64,000 bases of DNA from Neobacillus niacini (GCF_019749295.1 NZ_JACWFG010000002.1:351020-415019); one strand, 5' to 3'; counted from the stretch's first letter, positions 1-9,953 are shown. A program made the numbers and translations. Notes: generated from the sequence alone by a model not told the origin.

Positions 1-5
1 ACCAC

Positions 6-1193
6 TTAAGCTTTAGGAACCTCAATCATAACGGCATCTCCCTGGCCTCCGCCGCTGCAAATCGCGGCAATCCCAATTCCGCCGCCACGACGTTTCAGCT
101 CATGCATTAATGTGATAATAATACGTGCACCGCTTGCTCCGATTGGATGACCCAGTGCTACCGCACCGCCATTGACATTCACCTTTTCCGGATCAAGGTT
201 TGCGATTTTACTGCTCGCTAACGCAACTGCCGCAAAGGCTTCATTAATTTCAAATAAATCGATATTTTCTACGGTTTTACCTGTTTTTTTCAATAGGCTG
301 TTGATAACAAGTCCTGGTGTTTGTGGGAAATCCTTTGCTTCAACCGCTACAGCTGCATGCCCTAAGATAACTGCTTCTGGCTTTCTGCCTTCACGCAATG
401 CACGTTCTTCACTCATTAATACGAGGGCCGCCGCACCGTCATTGATTCCAGGTGCATTTCCTGCTGTAATGGTTCCGTCCGAATTAAAAACGGGTGCTAA
501 TTTTGAAAGTCTATCAATTGAGGTGTCTTTTCGTGGTGATTCATCATGCTGTACCACAACCGGCGCTCCTTTACGCTGCGGAACGTTGACAGGCACGATT
601 TCTTCTGCAAATAGTCCGCTTTCAATAGCGGCAATTGCCCGCTCATGGCTTCTTAACGCCCATTCATCTTGAGCTTCTCGGCTAAGTTCCATTTCTTTTG
701 CTGTAGAATTTCCGTATGTTCCCATATGAACGCCTGTGAAGCTGCAGCTTAATCCGTCATGAATCATTAAATCCTTCACTGATGAATCGCCCATTTTTAA
801 GCCCCAGCGTGCTTTTGGTAAAATATATGGAGCATTACTCATCGACTCCATTCCGCCAGCCACAATCAAATCCTCATCACCTGCGCGGATGATTTGATCC
901 CCTAACGTGACACTGCGCATTCCGGAAGCACAAACTTTGTTGATGGTTTCAGTTTTCACTTCCCAAGGAAGTCCAGCTTCTCTTGCTGCCTGGCGTGAAG
1001 GAATTTGTCCCTGGCCGCCTTGTAAAACGGATCCTAAGATTATTTCCTGCACATCCTCACTCTTAACCTCTGCTCGTGCAATCGCCTCTTTCACAGCAAT
1101 TCCGCCGAGCTGTGCTGCAGTCAAGCTGCTCAGTGCTCCTCCAAATTTCCCAAATGGCGTTCTAACCCCGCTTAAAATAACTGTTCTGCCCAT
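6..1193 (-). CDS. acetyl-CoA C-acyltransferase (thiolase)
   Basis: Thiolase of about 395 residues that condenses or cleaves acyl-CoA with CoA, in the cytoplasm. The nucleophile is Cys88 in [10 protein letters not shown]. The second active-site region [17 protein letters not shown] and the C-terminal CSGGGQGDA with its catalytic Cys are both present, so the enzyme looks complete. I chose the ATG at 1193 because AAGGGAG lies about 10 bases upstream; a GTG three codons earlier touches that ribosome binding site. It follows fadF on the same strand after a 230-base gap that holds a cre site, and the group probably continues past the window edge. Sequence alone does not separate a degradative from a biosynthetic thiolase; the fadF neighbour favours fatty-acid degradation. 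Confidence 0.93.
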   Translation of the reverse strand: MGRTVILSGVRTPFGKFGGALSSLTAAQLGGIAVKEAIARAEVKSEDVQEIILGSVLQGGQGQIPSRQAAREAGLPWEVKTETINKVCASGMRSVTLGDQIIRAGDEDLIVAGGMESMSNAPYILPKARWGLKMGDSSVKDLMIHDGLSCSFTGVHMGTYGNSTAKEMELSREAQDEWALRSHERAIAAIESGLFAEEIVPVNVPQRKGAPVVVQHDESPRKDTSIDRLSKLAPVFNSDGTITAGNAPGINDGAAALVLMSEERALREGRKPEAVILGHAAVAVEAKDFPQTPGLVINSLLKKTGKTVENIDLFEINEAFAAVALASSKIANLDPEKVNVNGGAVALGHPIGASGARIIITLMHELKRRGGGIGIAAICSGGGQGDAVMIEVPKA

Positions 1194-1277
1194 CCAAAAC
1201 ACTCTCCCTTTTTATCACTTTAAACCATCACCGACTGAACGCTCGCTCGATACAGCAGTAAAAAAAATCCGCTAACA

Positions 1278-1291
1278 TGAAAGCGTTTTCC
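1278..1291 (-). promoter_or_regulatory. CcpA cre site upstream of the thiolase gene
   Basis: TGAAAGCGTTTTCC matches the cre consensus TGWAANCGNTNWCA at 13 of 14 positions. It lies 85-98 bases upstream of the thiolase start, between fadF and the thiolase gene. A cre site placed near or after a transcription start usually represses, which would give glucose repression of this gene separately from fadF. I could not fix a -35/-10 pair for this gap, so repression is inferred. Confidence 0.6.
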
Positions 1292-1423
1292 CATCCACTA
1301 TCTATTCTACATAAAAAAAGGCAAAAGTTGAAATGTTTTACACAAAATTCTTAAGATTTTATGAATTCAGGTATCTCATAACAACTTCTGCCTCAAACTT
1401 CTACTGGTGCTGACTTTGCTTTT

Positions 1424-3523
1424 CTATGCCACTTGGCCGCAAACTGCTTTTTCTAACAGCTCTGCTACATCATAGGTTGAAATCTTTTCTTCTACTTCTT
1501 TTGCCTTTGTTCCGTCAGATAACATCGTTAAGCAGTACGGACATCCAGAGCTAATTACAGATGGATTAACGGCTAGCGCCTGCTCGGTTCTTGAAACGTT
1601 AATGCGGTGTCCCGTTTCTTCTTCCATCCACATCAAGCCGCCGCCTGCGCCACAGCACATTCCCGTTTCTCTGTTTCTTTCCATTTCCACAAGCTGCACA
1701 CCAGGGATCGATTTCAAAATCTCACGCGGCGGATCATAGACGTCGTTGTAACGGCCTAAATAACAAGAATCATGGAAAGTAATCTTTTCGTTAACGGCAT
1801 GCTTCGGAACAAGTTTTCCATCCCGAACCAGTTCATATAGAACCTCTGTATGATGATAAACCTCTGCCTCTAAACCAAAGTCAGGATATTCATTTTTGAA
1901 AATATTATAGGCATGCGGATCAATCGTAACAATCTTCTTAACCTCAGCCTTTTCGAATTCCTCGATATTTTTTGCCGCAAGCTCTTGGAACAAGAACTCA
2001 TTGCCGAGACGGCGCGGTGTATCGCCAGAGTTTTTCTCTTTGTTACCAAGGATTGCAAACTTCACGCCTGCTTCATTTAAAAGCTTTGCAAAGGAAAGAG
2101 CGATTTTTTGGCTGCGGTTATCGTAAGAGCCCATGGAACCAACCCAGAATAGGTATTCGAACTCCTCGCCTTTTTTGTTCATTTCCTTTACTGTAGGAAT
2201 TTCAACATCTGCGCGGGCCTCACGCCAAGATTCGCGCTCTTTTCTGTTTAAGCCCCATGGATTGCCCTGACGCTCGATGTTCGTCATTGCACGCTGTGCA
2301 TCTGCGTCTAGCTTACCTTCTGTTAAAACAAGATAACGGCGAAGGTCGATAATTTTATCAACATGCTCGTTCATTACCGGACATTGGTCCTCACAGTTAC
2401 GGCAAGTCGTACAAGCCCAAATTTCCTCTTCGGTAATTACATCGCCAATCAAGCTCGGATTATAAGCTAGAGTGGCTGCTGATTCTTGTGCCCCCTGACC
2501 GCTTGAAGCCAGTGCAATTTGGTTTCCTGTAGTGTTGCCAAACGCAAAGGTCGGCACCCATGGCTGTTTTGAGGTAACGGCCGCACCATGGTTGGTTAAG
2601 TGGTCACGCATTTTTACAATTAAGTCCATTGGAGAAAGCATTTTGCCTGTACCTGTAGCAGGACACATATTGGTACAGCGTCCACATTCTACACAAGCAT
2701 AAAAGTCGATCATTTGGTGCTGCGTAAAGTCCTCAATTTTTCCAACACCGAAGGATTCTTGTGACTCGTCCTCAAAATCAACCTTCTGCAACTTACCTGG
2801 TCTTTCTAAGCGGTTAAAATATACATTTGCCGGTCCGGCAATTAAATGTGCGTGTTTCGATTGTGGAACGTACACTAAGAACGTTAATAAGAATAATAAG
2901 TGCACCCACCATGCCGCATAAAAAATGACAATTGAAGCGGTTTCACCAATTCCTGAAAAAATAAGCGCAATTAACGATGCAATTGGCTCTGTCCAAGTGG
3001 CTTCATGACCATGCCAGATAATGCCCATCCCATTACCTACCAGCACTGAAAGCATTAAGCCGCCGATAAAAATTAACACAAGTCCTGATTTAAAATTACG
3101 CTTCAGACGGACAAGCTTTTCAACATAACGTCGATAAAAAGCCCAGATGACTGCAACGAGAATCACCAATGTAACGATTTCTTGGAAGAAGGTAAATCCA
3201 GCATAAAGCGGTCCGAGCGGTAAATGAGAACCCGGTGCTACTCCCTTCCAAATAAAATCAATGGCACCAAATTGGACAAGAATAAATCCATAAAAGAACA
3301 TAACGTGCATGATGCCGCTTTTTTTGTCCTTTAAAAGCTTCTTTTGCCCAAAAACATTGACCCAGATTTTTTGCATTCTTTCTTTGACATTGTTGTCAAA
3401 CTCGACTTTTTTCCCCAGCTTAATGAATTCAATCCTCGTTTTCACTACGTAAACGAACAGACTGATCGCGTAAGCGGTTACAGCCAGGAATGCAATGAGG
3501 TTTACCCATAAAAGCCCATTCAT
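1424..3523 (-). CDS. fadF: FadF-like membrane Fe-S oxidoreductase
   Basis: A 699-residue membrane iron-sulfur protein of the heterodisulfide-reductase-like family, associated with fatty-acid beta-oxidation in bacilli and probably passing electrons from acyl-CoA dehydrogenase/ETF towards quinone. Residues 1-220 hold about five or six membrane segments. Two 4Fe-4S motifs follow (CVECGRCTNMCP near 277, CTTCRNCEDQCP near 371). The C-terminal half has CCG-type motifs (CYLGRYNDVYDPPRE, CCGAGGG, SGCPYCLTML). The ATG at 3523 has AAGGGGG eight bases upstream; an ATG 14 codons earlier lacks a ribosome binding site. The promoter upstream has a palindromic operator. The electron-transfer role is known from the family, not shown here. 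Confidence 0.9.
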   Translation of the reverse strand: MNGLLWVNLIAFLAVTAYAISLFVYVVKTRIEFIKLGKKVEFDNNVKERMQKIWVNVFGQKKLLKDKKSGIMHVMFFYGFILVQFGAIDFIWKGVAPGSHLPLGPLYAGFTFFQEIVTLVILVAVIWAFYRRYVEKLVRLKRNFKSGLVLIFIGGLMLSVLVGNGMGIIWHGHEATWTEPIASLIALIFSGIGETASIVIFYAAWWVHLLFLLTFLVYVPQSKHAHLIAGPANVYFNRLERPGKLQKVDFEDESQESFGVGKIEDFTQHQMIDFYACVECGRCTNMCPATGTGKMLSPMDLIVKMRDHLTNHGAAVTSKQPWVPTFAFGNTTGNQIALASSGQGAQESAATLAYNPSLIGDVITEEEIWACTTCRNCEDQCPVMNEHVDKIIDLRRYLVLTEGKLDADAQRAMTNIERQGNPWGLNRKERESWREARADVEIPTVKEMNKKGEEFEYLFWVGSMGSYDNRSQKIALSFAKLLNEAGVKFAILGNKEKNSGDTPRRLGNEFLFQELAAKNIEEFEKAEVKKIVTIDPHAYNIFKNEYPDFGLEAEVYHHTEVLYELVRDGKLVPKHAVNEKITFHDSCYLGRYNDVYDPPREILKSIPGVQLVEMERNRETGMCCGAGGGLMWMEEETGHRINVSRTEQALAVNPSVISSGCPYCLTMLSDGTKAKEVEEKISTYDVAELLEKAVCGQVA

Positions 3524-3616
3524 TCTATACGCCCCCTTGTTTTCTACTTCCGTTAAATTGTCCATTCTAACTAGAAAATTTTAAAACAATACAATTTTCT
3601 GAATACTATTAATTCT

Positions 3617-3644
3617 ATTATATAATGAATGAGCATTCAGTCAA
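3617..3644 (-). promoter_or_regulatory. sigma-A promoter of fadF with a palindromic operator in the spacer
   Basis: On the minus strand TTGACT (3644-3639) and TATAAT (3622-3617) are separated by 16 bases. The spacer is filled by the perfect palindrome TGAATGAGCATTCA (3626-3639), which overlaps the last base of the -35. This resembles operators of the TetR-family fatty-acid degradation repressor FadR of bacilli, which contain TGAATGA/TCATTCA arms. A repressor bound here would block RNA polymerase. The FadR assignment rests on motif similarity and on the downstream genes. Confidence 0.72.
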
Positions 3645-3740
3645 ATGTTTTTTCTTAAAATTCATTTGACTATTATTCAAACTCATACTCTAGGCTTCGT
3701 TTGGCAAACCTAAAATAAATGATTGGAGGAACGATACTGA

Positions 3741-4943
3741 ATGAATTTACCATCCATCGTCATCGCTCTTATACTTCTTATCATTGTATGGTTATACCTC
3801 GATCTCTCCATTGGCAGAAAAAAGCATCTTTCCTTTTTTCAGAAACGGGAAACCCCGATACTCCATGGAGACTTTGATATTTTCCCACATGGTAAAGGAC
3901 TGTTTTCGGATTACTTTCATGAATTAAGAAATGCTGCAAACCATATTCATATTCTTTTTTATATCGTTAGAGATGACCAATTTAGCCAGCAGTTCTTAGA
4001 TATTTTAAAAACAAAAGCAAAGGAAGGAATCGAAGTCAGATTGTTGGTCGACCAGATTGGCAGTCATAAAGTAAAAAAGCCTGCCATTAAGGAATTGCGT
4101 GCTGCTGGTGTACAATTTGCCTTTAGCAACCGTATACGGCTTCCATTTCTCTTTTATTCCTCTCAGGTGCGGAATCACCGTAAGATTTCGATTATCGATG
4201 GAAAAATTGGCTATCTTGGCGGCTTTAATGTCGGTAAAGAATATATTGATCAAGACCCCAAGCTAAGTCCTTGGAGGGACTACCATTTAAAAATCACTGG
4301 TGAGAGCGTCCCTTACCTGCAGCGTGAGTTTTTTATCGATTGGAATGAATATTCCTCCGAAAAGGAGGTAAATGTAGAGGATTATACCCCTGAGCAGCCA
4401 AAAGGGAAGGTTCCTCATCAATTTGTTCCAACGGAGGCTGGGTTTCTTGAAGAAAAATATCTCCACTTAATCCAAAGTGTCAAAAAGTCAATTGTCATTG
4501 GCACACCGTATTTTATACCAAGTAACAAACTCATCAATGAACTCATTACTGCTGCAAAGCGAGGTATTAAAATTACGATCGTCGTTCCCTATATCACCGA
4601 TCATATGCTTGTACAAGAAGCTTCATACCGATATTTACGTTTGATGTTAAAAGCAGGCGCTCAGGTTTTTCAGTACAAAAACGGTTTTTACCATGCAAAG
4701 TCGATTATTATTGACGACACATTATGTGATATCGGTACAGCCAATTTTGATAAAAGGAGTTTATTTTTAAACAAAGAAATTAATTGTTATTTTTATGATT
4801 CTGCCTTTGTTGAACGGTTTAAGGAAGTCATTCACAAAGACATATTGGACTCTAAACCCTTGAGGTTGGAGGACATCAATAAACCAAATTTATTCCGATC
4901 CTTAAAGGAAGCCATTGCACGTGCTTTGTCATTCTTTTTATAG
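3741..4943 (+). CDS. clsB: cardiolipin synthase-type phospholipase D protein
   Basis: A 400-residue phospholipase D superfamily protein like B. subtilis YwjE/ClsB, expected to join two phosphatidylglycerols into cardiolipin at the membrane. Residues 5-22 form an N-terminal membrane anchor. Both HKD motifs are intact: H146-K148-D153 (NHRKISIIDGKIGYLGG) and H318-K320-D325 (FYHAKSIIIDD). The ribosome binding site is TGGAGG about 10 bases before the ATG. It stands divergent from fadF and 15 bases before uvsE on the same strand, as in B. subtilis. Other PLD-family phosphatidyltransferases cannot be excluded. Confidence 0.9.
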   Translation: MNLPSIVIALILLIIVWLYLDLSIGRKKHLSFFQKRETPILHGDFDIFPHGKGLFSDYFHELRNAANHIHILFYIVRDDQFSQQFLDILKTKAKEGIEVRLLVDQIGSHKVKKPAIKELRAAGVQFAFSNRIRLPFLFYSSQVRNHRKISIIDGKIGYLGGFNVGKEYIDQDPKLSPWRDYHLKITGESVPYLQREFFIDWNEYSSEKEVNVEDYTPEQPKGKVPHQFVPTEAGFLEEKYLHLIQSVKKSIVIGTPYFIPSNKLINELITAAKRGIKITIVVPYITDHMLVQEASYRYLRLMLKAGAQVFQYKNGFYHAKSIIIDDTLCDIGTANFDKRSLFLNKEINCYFYDSAFVERFKEVIHKDILDSKPLRLEDINKPNLFRSLKEAIARALSFFL

Positions 4944-4958
4944 TAAGGAGTTATGCGG

Positions 4959-5915
4959 GTGAAGATTCGTTTCGGCTATGTTTCGACGGCCATTACATTA
5001 TGGGACGCCTCTCCGTCGAAGACACTTACGTTTACACGTTACCAGCAGATGTCAGAAAAAGAGCGTAAAAACAAATTACTTGAACTTACCAGGCTCAATC
5101 TAGCCCATACGCTTCGAATGTTTTATTTCAATCTCGCACATGAGATTGAATTGTACCGGCTATCTAGTTCCATCGTTCCGTTGGCCACTCATCCTGAGGT
5201 ATTTTGGGATTTTGTGACGCCTTTTAAGAAACAATGGAAAGAGATTGGCACATTAATAAAAAAGAATCATTTGCGGGTAAGCTTTCATCCGAATCAATAT
5301 ACGTTGTTTACCTCTCCGCAGGACAAAATTACAAATAATGCCGTTATCGATATGGAATACCATTATCGGATGTTTGAAGCCATGGGTGTCGAGGACAGAG
5401 GCATGATGAATATTCACATTGGCGGCGCTTATGGGGATAAGGTGGAAACGATTGTCCGCTTCCATGAAAATTTAAAGCGGCTTCCGAGTCATATTAAAAA
5501 GGCGATGACCTTGGAGAACGATGACAAAACCTATAATACAGAGGAAACGTTAATTGCTTGTGAAAAAGAAACCATTCCCTTGGTTTTTGATTATCATCAT
5601 CACATGGCAAACCTTTGTGAGCCGCCTCTAGAGGAGCTGCTGCCAAGGATATTTAAAACCTGGGACCATGTCGACCTTGTCCCGAAAATTCACATTTCTT
5701 CACCAAAGACTGAAAAGGAATTCCGTTCTCATGCCGACTTCGTAGACCTAGAATTTATCATGCCGCTGATAAAAATGCTGAAGGAAATCGGACAGGATGT
5801 TGATTTCATGATTGAGGCAAAGGCGAAGGACCAGGCAACGTTGAAATTAGTCGAGGATATCAGCAAGGTTCGTGGTTATAAAAGGATCAGCGGAGCTGCC
5901 ATTGAGGTGAAATAA
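4959..5915 (+). CDS. uvsE: UV DNA damage endonuclease UvsE
   Basis: A 318-residue TIM-barrel endonuclease of the UvdE/UvsE family, which nicks DNA 5' of UV photoproducts and starts excision repair without UvrABC. Family features include the N-terminal [19 protein letters not shown] stretch, [32 protein letters not shown] and [10 protein letters not shown], which supply metal-binding His, Asp and Glu residues. I chose the GTG at 4959 because AAGGAG lies eight bases upstream; the ATG at 4953 is only two bases from it. It is probably cotranscribed with clsB. The orthologue is B. subtilis YwjD. Confidence 0.92.
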   Translation: MKIRFGYVSTAITLWDASPSKTLTFTRYQQMSEKERKNKLLELTRLNLAHTLRMFYFNLAHEIELYRLSSSIVPLATHPEVFWDFVTPFKKQWKEIGTLIKKNHLRVSFHPNQYTLFTSPQDKITNNAVIDMEYHYRMFEAMGVEDRGMMNIHIGGAYGDKVETIVRFHENLKRLPSHIKKAMTLENDDKTYNTEETLIACEKETIPLVFDYHHHMANLCEPPLEELLPRIFKTWDHVDLVPKIHISSPKTEKEFRSHADFVDLEFIMPLIKMLKEIGQDVDFMIEAKAKDQATLKLVEDISKVRGYKRISGAAIEVK

Positions 5916-5980
5916 TCCTTGCATTTTTTTAAAGAGGAATGGTTAAAGTAACAACAGATTCACACAAGGAGGGATTTTCA

Positions 5981-6109
5981 ATGGAAAGCACGAGCGAATT
6001 CGTTCAAAGACTAGCTGAAAACCAAAAAAAGCAAGAAAAAAATAAAAAGCGCGGCAATAGACACCCTGAAAGCAAATTACCAAATCACAAGCACTCACAA
6101 GGTGTGTAA
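5981..6109 (+). CDS. DUF4023-like small basic protein (42 aa)
   Basis: A 42-residue ORF with a strong ribosome binding site, AAGGAGGG seven bases before the ATG, and a terminator directly after it. The protein begins MESTSEFVQRLAENQKKQEK, is rich in Lys, Asn and His, and ends PESKLPNHKHSQGV. The order of FVxRLxENQKKxEKNK, HPxSKLPN and a His-rich tail matches my recollection of the DUF4023 family of tiny Bacillales proteins, whose function is unknown. No signal peptide or membrane segment is visible. Confidence 0.68.
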   Translation: MESTSEFVQRLAENQKKQEKNKKRGNRHPESKLPNHKHSQGV

Positions 6110-6114
6110 AAGAA

Positions 6115-6143
6115 AAGAGTCTCCCTTCGCAGGAGACTCTTTT
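6115..6143. terminator. bidirectional terminator between the DUF4023 gene and sspH
   Basis: The stem AGAGTCTCC/GGAGACTCT (6116-6124 with 6132-6140) is followed by TTTT on the plus strand and AAAA-flanked on the other side. It can end both the DUF4023 transcript and the convergent sspH transcript, whose stop codon overlaps it. Confidence 0.85.
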
Positions 6144-6321
6144 ACTCTTCAATTAAATTCAAGACTGGAACTTCCCGTTCGTCCTCCGGATCAGTCTTAT
6201 AAAAAATCCTCGCCATCTTCGTGTTATCATCCACATGCTGAATAATCACAGGCGCCCCTTCATATGTAACATTAATCATATCCATAGACTCAGCAATTTC
6301 CTTCGCTCTTCCCACATTCAT
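6142..6321 (-). CDS. sspH: small acid-soluble spore protein, H type
   Basis: A 59-residue protein that matches the H-type SASP family: MNVGRAKEIAESMDMINVTY, then APVIIQHVDDNTKMARI and a REVPVLNLIEE tail. H-type SASPs are minor forespore proteins found in the spore core. The ATG at 6321 has GGGGAG eight bases upstream; an in-frame start 18 codons further up would add an unrelated hydrophobic extension. A forespore-type promoter lies just upstream. Confidence 0.88.
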   Translation of the reverse strand: MNVGRAKEIAESMDMINVTYEGAPVIIQHVDDNTKMARIFYKTDPEDEREVPVLNLIEE

Positions 6322-6362
6322 CAAAGCCACTCCCCATCTTATCAACATAAAAATCACCCTAA

Positions 6363-6392
6363 TAATATTTACCAAAAAACGGATAGTTATGC
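6363..6392 (-). promoter_or_regulatory. candidate sigma-G/sigma-F promoter of sspH
   Basis: On the minus strand GCATA (6392-6388) and AATATTA (6369-6363) are 18 bases apart. The sigma-G consensus is GNATR and CATNNTA, so there is one mismatch in the -10. The position 42 bases before the sspH start, and forespore expression of the family, support the call. Confidence 0.5.
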
Positions 6393-6406
6393 AGTGATGT
6401 ATAAAC

Positions 6407-6435
6407 GGTGCCTGTCACCTTCGGTGACAGGCACC
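6407..6435. repeat. perfect GGTGCCTGTCACC hairpin
   Basis: GGTGCCTGTCACC, a three-base loop, then its exact reverse complement. It lies between the sspH promoter and the end of argS. No T-run follows on either strand, so it is not a standard terminator. One arm recurs at 9924-9936 and at 45673-45685, and a diverged version at 8662-8686. Confidence 0.8.
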
Positions 6436-6456
6436 CAAAAAGGGATTCGAGCTAAC

Positions 6457-8127
6457 TTACATTTTCTCAGGAGCTGAAACACCGATTAGTGCTAATGCAT
6501 TGCGCAGTGTGATTTGTACGGTTTTGATTAGCGCGAGGCGCGCCTTAGTGCGCTCTGGCTGCTCGCTGTCGAGTACTTTTTCCGCATTGTAGAAGCTATG
6601 GAACGTTGATGCTAACTCCATAATATAGTTCGTGACACGGTGCGGCACACGCTTTACCGCCGCCTCACCTACTGCCTGCGGGAATTCTCCAAGCTTTTTC
6701 AATAACTCAATTTCTTTCTCTGCACCAATTAATGAGAAATCAGCATTCTTATCCACTGAAATCCCCTGCTCCTCGCCTGAGCGCAGAATGCTGCAAATTC
6801 TAGCGTGCGCATATTGAGCATAATAAACCGGGTTTTCATTGGATTCTGAAACCGCTAAATCCAAATCAAAATCCATGTGAGTATCCGAACTTCTCATCGC
6901 AAAGAAGTAACGAGTGGCATCGAGGCCAACCTCATCCACTAAATCACGCATGGTTACCGCTTTACCTGTACGCTTACTCATCTTCATCTTCTCACCGTTT
7001 TTGTAAAGGTGTACAAGCTGAATGATTTCGACCTCGAGGGCGTCCGCAGCATAACCTAGTGACTGGATCGCCGCCTTCATCCGCGGGATATAACCATGGT
7101 GGTCCGCTCCCCAAATATTAATCAGCTTTTCAAAGCCGCGGTCAAGCTTGTCTTTATGGTAAGCAATATCTGGTGTCAAATACGTATACGAACCATCCTG
7201 CTTAATTAACACACGGTTCTTATCATCACCGAAATCCATGGAACGAAGCCATGTTGCTCCCTCTTCTTCAAAAATATAGCCGTTCTTCGTAAGCACCTTT
7301 AGCGCCTCACCGATTTTTCCATTTTTATAAAGGGACGTTTCAGAATACCAAACATCAAACTTAACACGGAAATCCTCAAGATCTCTTTGCAGCTTCGCCA
7401 TTTCGTATTTCAAACCGTATTCACGGAAAAACTCAAACCGCTCCTGCTCATCGACGTTCACATACTTATCGCCAAACTCTTCTGCCAACGACTTCCCAAT
7501 CCCAATGATATCCGCACCATGATAGCCGTCCTCAGGCATTGCTTTATCCATGCCTAACGCTTGAAAATAACGAGCCTCAACGGAAAGTGCTAGATTATTA
7601 ATCTGATTACCAGCGTCATTGATGTAGTACTCACGTGAAACATCATAGCCAGCCTTCGCTAGAATATTGCAAAGGGAATCACCGACTGCTGCCCCGCGCG
7701 CATGGCCAAGGTGCAAATCTCCTGTTGGATTTGCTGAAACAAACTCGACTTGAACCTTTTGCTTGCCTCCAACAGTTGTTTCGCCATACTTTTCCCCAGC
7801 ATCAAGAACAGTCGGAATTAAATCTGTTAGGTATGCATTATTCATATAAAAATTAATGAACCCTGGACCTGCCATTTCCATTTTTTCAATGGACGCCTTT
7901 GAGCGGTCGAAATTCTCGATCAGTGCCTCCGCAATTACACGAGGTGCTTTCTTCGCCACACGCGCCAGCTGCATCGCCATGTTTGTTGAATAATCGCCGT
8001 GCGACTTCTCCTTAGGGACCTCTAGAATGACATCTGGAATCTGATCTTCTGTTGCCAGATTTGCCTTAATAACCGCTGCCCGAATCTCTTCTTTTAATTT
8101 ACTTTGGACCTGTTCAACTATGTTCAT
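6457..8127 (-). CDS. argS: arginyl-tRNA synthetase
   Basis: A 556-residue class I synthetase that charges tRNA-Arg in the cytoplasm. It shows the N-terminal Add-1 domain, the HIGH-type motif HLGHARG at 139-145, the [10 protein letters not shown] segment near 341-350, KMSKR at 382-386, and a C-terminal DALR anticodon-binding domain. The start is preceded by AGGAGGAG. Its ATG overlaps the stop of ywiB by four bases, so translation of the pair is probably coupled. Confidence 0.97.
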   Translation of the reverse strand: MNIVEQVQSKLKEEIRAAVIKANLATEDQIPDVILEVPKEKSHGDYSTNMAMQLARVAKKAPRVIAEALIENFDRSKASIEKMEMAGPGFINFYMNNAYLTDLIPTVLDAGEKYGETTVGGKQKVQVEFVSANPTGDLHLGHARGAAVGDSLCNILAKAGYDVSREYYINDAGNQINNLALSVEARYFQALGMDKAMPEDGYHGADIIGIGKSLAEEFGDKYVNVDEQERFEFFREYGLKYEMAKLQRDLEDFRVKFDVWYSETSLYKNGKIGEALKVLTKNGYIFEEEGATWLRSMDFGDDKNRVLIKQDGSYTYLTPDIAYHKDKLDRGFEKLINIWGADHHGYIPRMKAAIQSLGYAADALEVEIIQLVHLYKNGEKMKMSKRTGKAVTMRDLVDEVGLDATRYFFAMRSSDTHMDFDLDLAVSESNENPVYYAQYAHARICSILRSGEEQGISVDKNADFSLIGAEKEIELLKKLGEFPQAVGEAAVKRVPHRVTNYIMELASTFHSFYNAEKVLDSEQPERTKARLALIKTVQITLRNALALIGVSAPEKM

Positions 8128-8543
8128 TTCTTCTCCTCCTGAAACGCAATTTCTAAACGATATGTACTCGTTGGACTACCCTCCATTGAAAAATCATAAA
8201 GAACCCCGAAGAAGCCTTTGCCATTTTCATAGGAATAGTCGATATTTTTTGTCTTCGTCACTGTTGCAAACTGGCCAAACGGCATTTCATAACTGCCATT
8301 CATCTTACGATTCAATTCAAAAGGCAGACGCATCTTGATAGCCCCGCCTCGTAAAATCAGGGCATCATTCGCGGCCATCTTTACAATCGTCCGAACACTT
8401 CCCTCTTCCATTGCTTCCTCATATTTGAGATAAGCACCATTTCCTTTTTCAAAGTATGTACCAAATACCGTCAATTCAAAAGTCTCATCTTGATCAATTG
8501 TCGTTTTTACATGTATTTTCATAGGTAATTCAGGGATTGACAA
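8124..8543 (-). CDS. ywiB: DUF1934 beta-barrel protein YwiB
   Basis: A 139-residue DUF1934 protein, predicted to be a calycin-like small beta barrel of unknown role. It is placed directly before argS, as in B. subtilis. Alternating hydrophobic strands and the closing [20 protein letters not shown] fit the family. The start is uncertain: a TTG at 8543 has AAGGGTG about nine bases upstream, whereas an ATG at 8522 ([11 protein letters not shown]) has no clear ribosome binding site. Confidence 0.82.
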   Translation of the reverse strand: MSIPELPMKIHVKTTIDQDETFELTVFGTYFEKGNGAYLKYEEAMEEGSVRTIVKMAANDALILRGGAIKMRLPFELNRKMNGSYEMPFGQFATVTKTKNIDYSYENGKGFFGVLYDFSMEGSPTSTYRLEIAFQEEKK

Positions 8544-8661
8544 ACGAAACGCACACCCTTTTTAAAAATGAACCTTTTGTGGGTCATTGGAATTTTTCAT
8601 AGCTTGCCCATTTCGGGCACTTTTTCTATTATAAACTATTATCTGAAATGAATTCAAAAGA

Positions 8662-8686
8662 TGCCTGCCCCAATAAGGGACAGGCA
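8662..8686 (-). terminator. terminator of speB
   Basis: TGCCTGCCCC/GGGACAGGCA pair with one mismatch over a short loop, followed on the minus strand by TTTTG. It begins 12 bases after the speB stop. It looks like a diverged member of the GGTGCCTGTCACC hairpin family. Confidence 0.65.
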
Positions 8687-8697
8687 CCCAAACCATT

Positions 8698-9570
8698 TTA
8701 TTTCACCCAGCCAAGCAGCATTTCACGAATCAATTTGCTGGCAGTGTTCGCAGTTTGCTCAGATGGATCATAAATCGGGGCAACCTCAACAAGGTCACAG
8801 CCAACCACATTCACACCAGAACGAGCAATTTCATGAATCGAAGCAAGAAGCTCCTTAGACGTAATTCCGCCAGCGTCAACGGTACCAGTACCAGGTGCAT
8901 GAGCAGGGTCCAATACATCGATATCAATCGTTACATATACCGGACGTCCGTCAAGCTCAGGAAGGATTTCCTTTAATGGCTGATGCACTTCAAATTTAGA
9001 AATATGCATGCCGTTTTCTTTTGCCCATTGGAATTCTTCTTTCATCCCGGAACGGATTCCAAAAGAATAAACGTTCTTCGGTCCGATATGTTCAGCAATT
9101 TTACGAATCGGTGTTGAGTGGGATAAAGGCTCACCTTCATAGCTCTCTCTGAGATCCGTATGAGCGTCCATATGAATGATCGCTAGGTCTGGATATTTCT
9201 TATATACCGCCTTCATAACCGGCCAAGACACTAAGTGCTCGCCGCCCATGCCGAACGGAAACTTACCTGCTGCTAGAACTTGATCCACGAACTCCTCAAT
9301 CAAATCCAAACTCTTTTGCGCATTTCCGAACGGAAGCGGGATATCACCAGCATCGTAGTACTTCACATCTTCAAGCTCACGGTCAAGATAGGCACTGTAC
9401 TCTTCCAAACCAATCGAAACCTCACGGATACGCGACGGACCAAAGCGTGAGCCCGGACGATAACTAACCGTCCAATCCATCGGCATACCGTATAGAACTA
9501 CCTGACTATCCTCAAAATTCGGATGACTCTTTATAAACACATTACCAGAATAAGCCTCATCAAAACGCAT
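8698..9570 (-). CDS. speB: agmatinase
   Basis: A 290-residue ureohydrolase that converts agmatine to putrescine and urea. The binuclear manganese motifs are intact: GGEH near 109, DAHTD near 135 and DIDVLDP near 216. The ATG at 9570 has GAGGGA six bases upstream; a TTG lies one codon earlier. It is downstream of speE on the same strand, so the pair would make putrescine and then spermidine, though a 380-base repeat-containing gap separates them here. Confidence 0.93.
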   Translation of the reverse strand: MRFDEAYSGNVFIKSHPNFEDSQVVLYGMPMDWTVSYRPGSRFGPSRIREVSIGLEEYSAYLDRELEDVKYYDAGDIPLPFGNAQKSLDLIEEFVDQVLAAGKFPFGMGGEHLVSWPVMKAVYKKYPDLAIIHMDAHTDLRESYEGEPLSHSTPIRKIAEHIGPKNVYSFGIRSGMKEEFQWAKENGMHISKFEVHQPLKEILPELDGRPVYVTIDIDVLDPAHAPGTGTVDAGGITSKELLASIHEIARSGVNVVGCDLVEVAPIYDPSEQTANTASKLIREMLLGWVK

Positions 9571-9639
9571 CAAACTTCCCTCACTTCTTATGTATAACTA
9601 GATTACTTCTAACGTTCACCAAACTTCGGCCACCCAAGT

Positions 9640-9890
9640 TCTGAGTGACCGAAAATCCACTTTCAAATCGTTTTAGGTCACTGAAGACACTTTATAGTTA
9701 CCATAAACCCTTTTTAGAGAGGAGTTCGGGCACTAAAAGCCCTCTTTAGTTACCGTAAACCTACTTTCAAAACGGTTTGGGGCACTATAACCCCTCTTTA
9801 GTTACCATAAACCCTTTATTAATCGTTTCCGGTCACTATAAACCCTATATAACGACCGTACACCCGATTTCTCCACCTCTACAGTCACTT
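9640..9890. repeat. degenerate ~50-bp tandem array in the speE-speB gap
   Basis: The 380-base gap between speE and speB (9574-9953) holds no gene. It contains about four diverged units of roughly 50 bases, each with GGTCACTATAAACCC-like and TTAGTTACCATAAACCC-like halves. The units differ too much for a recent duplication. A GGTGCCTGTCACC arm follows at 9924-9936. Any speB promoter must lie in or next to the array. Confidence 0.6.
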
Positions 9891-9953
9891 ACTGTCCGCC
9901 TGAGGTGGACAGTGTCCACGAGCGGTGCCTGTCACCGCCATACGGCAAAAAAA

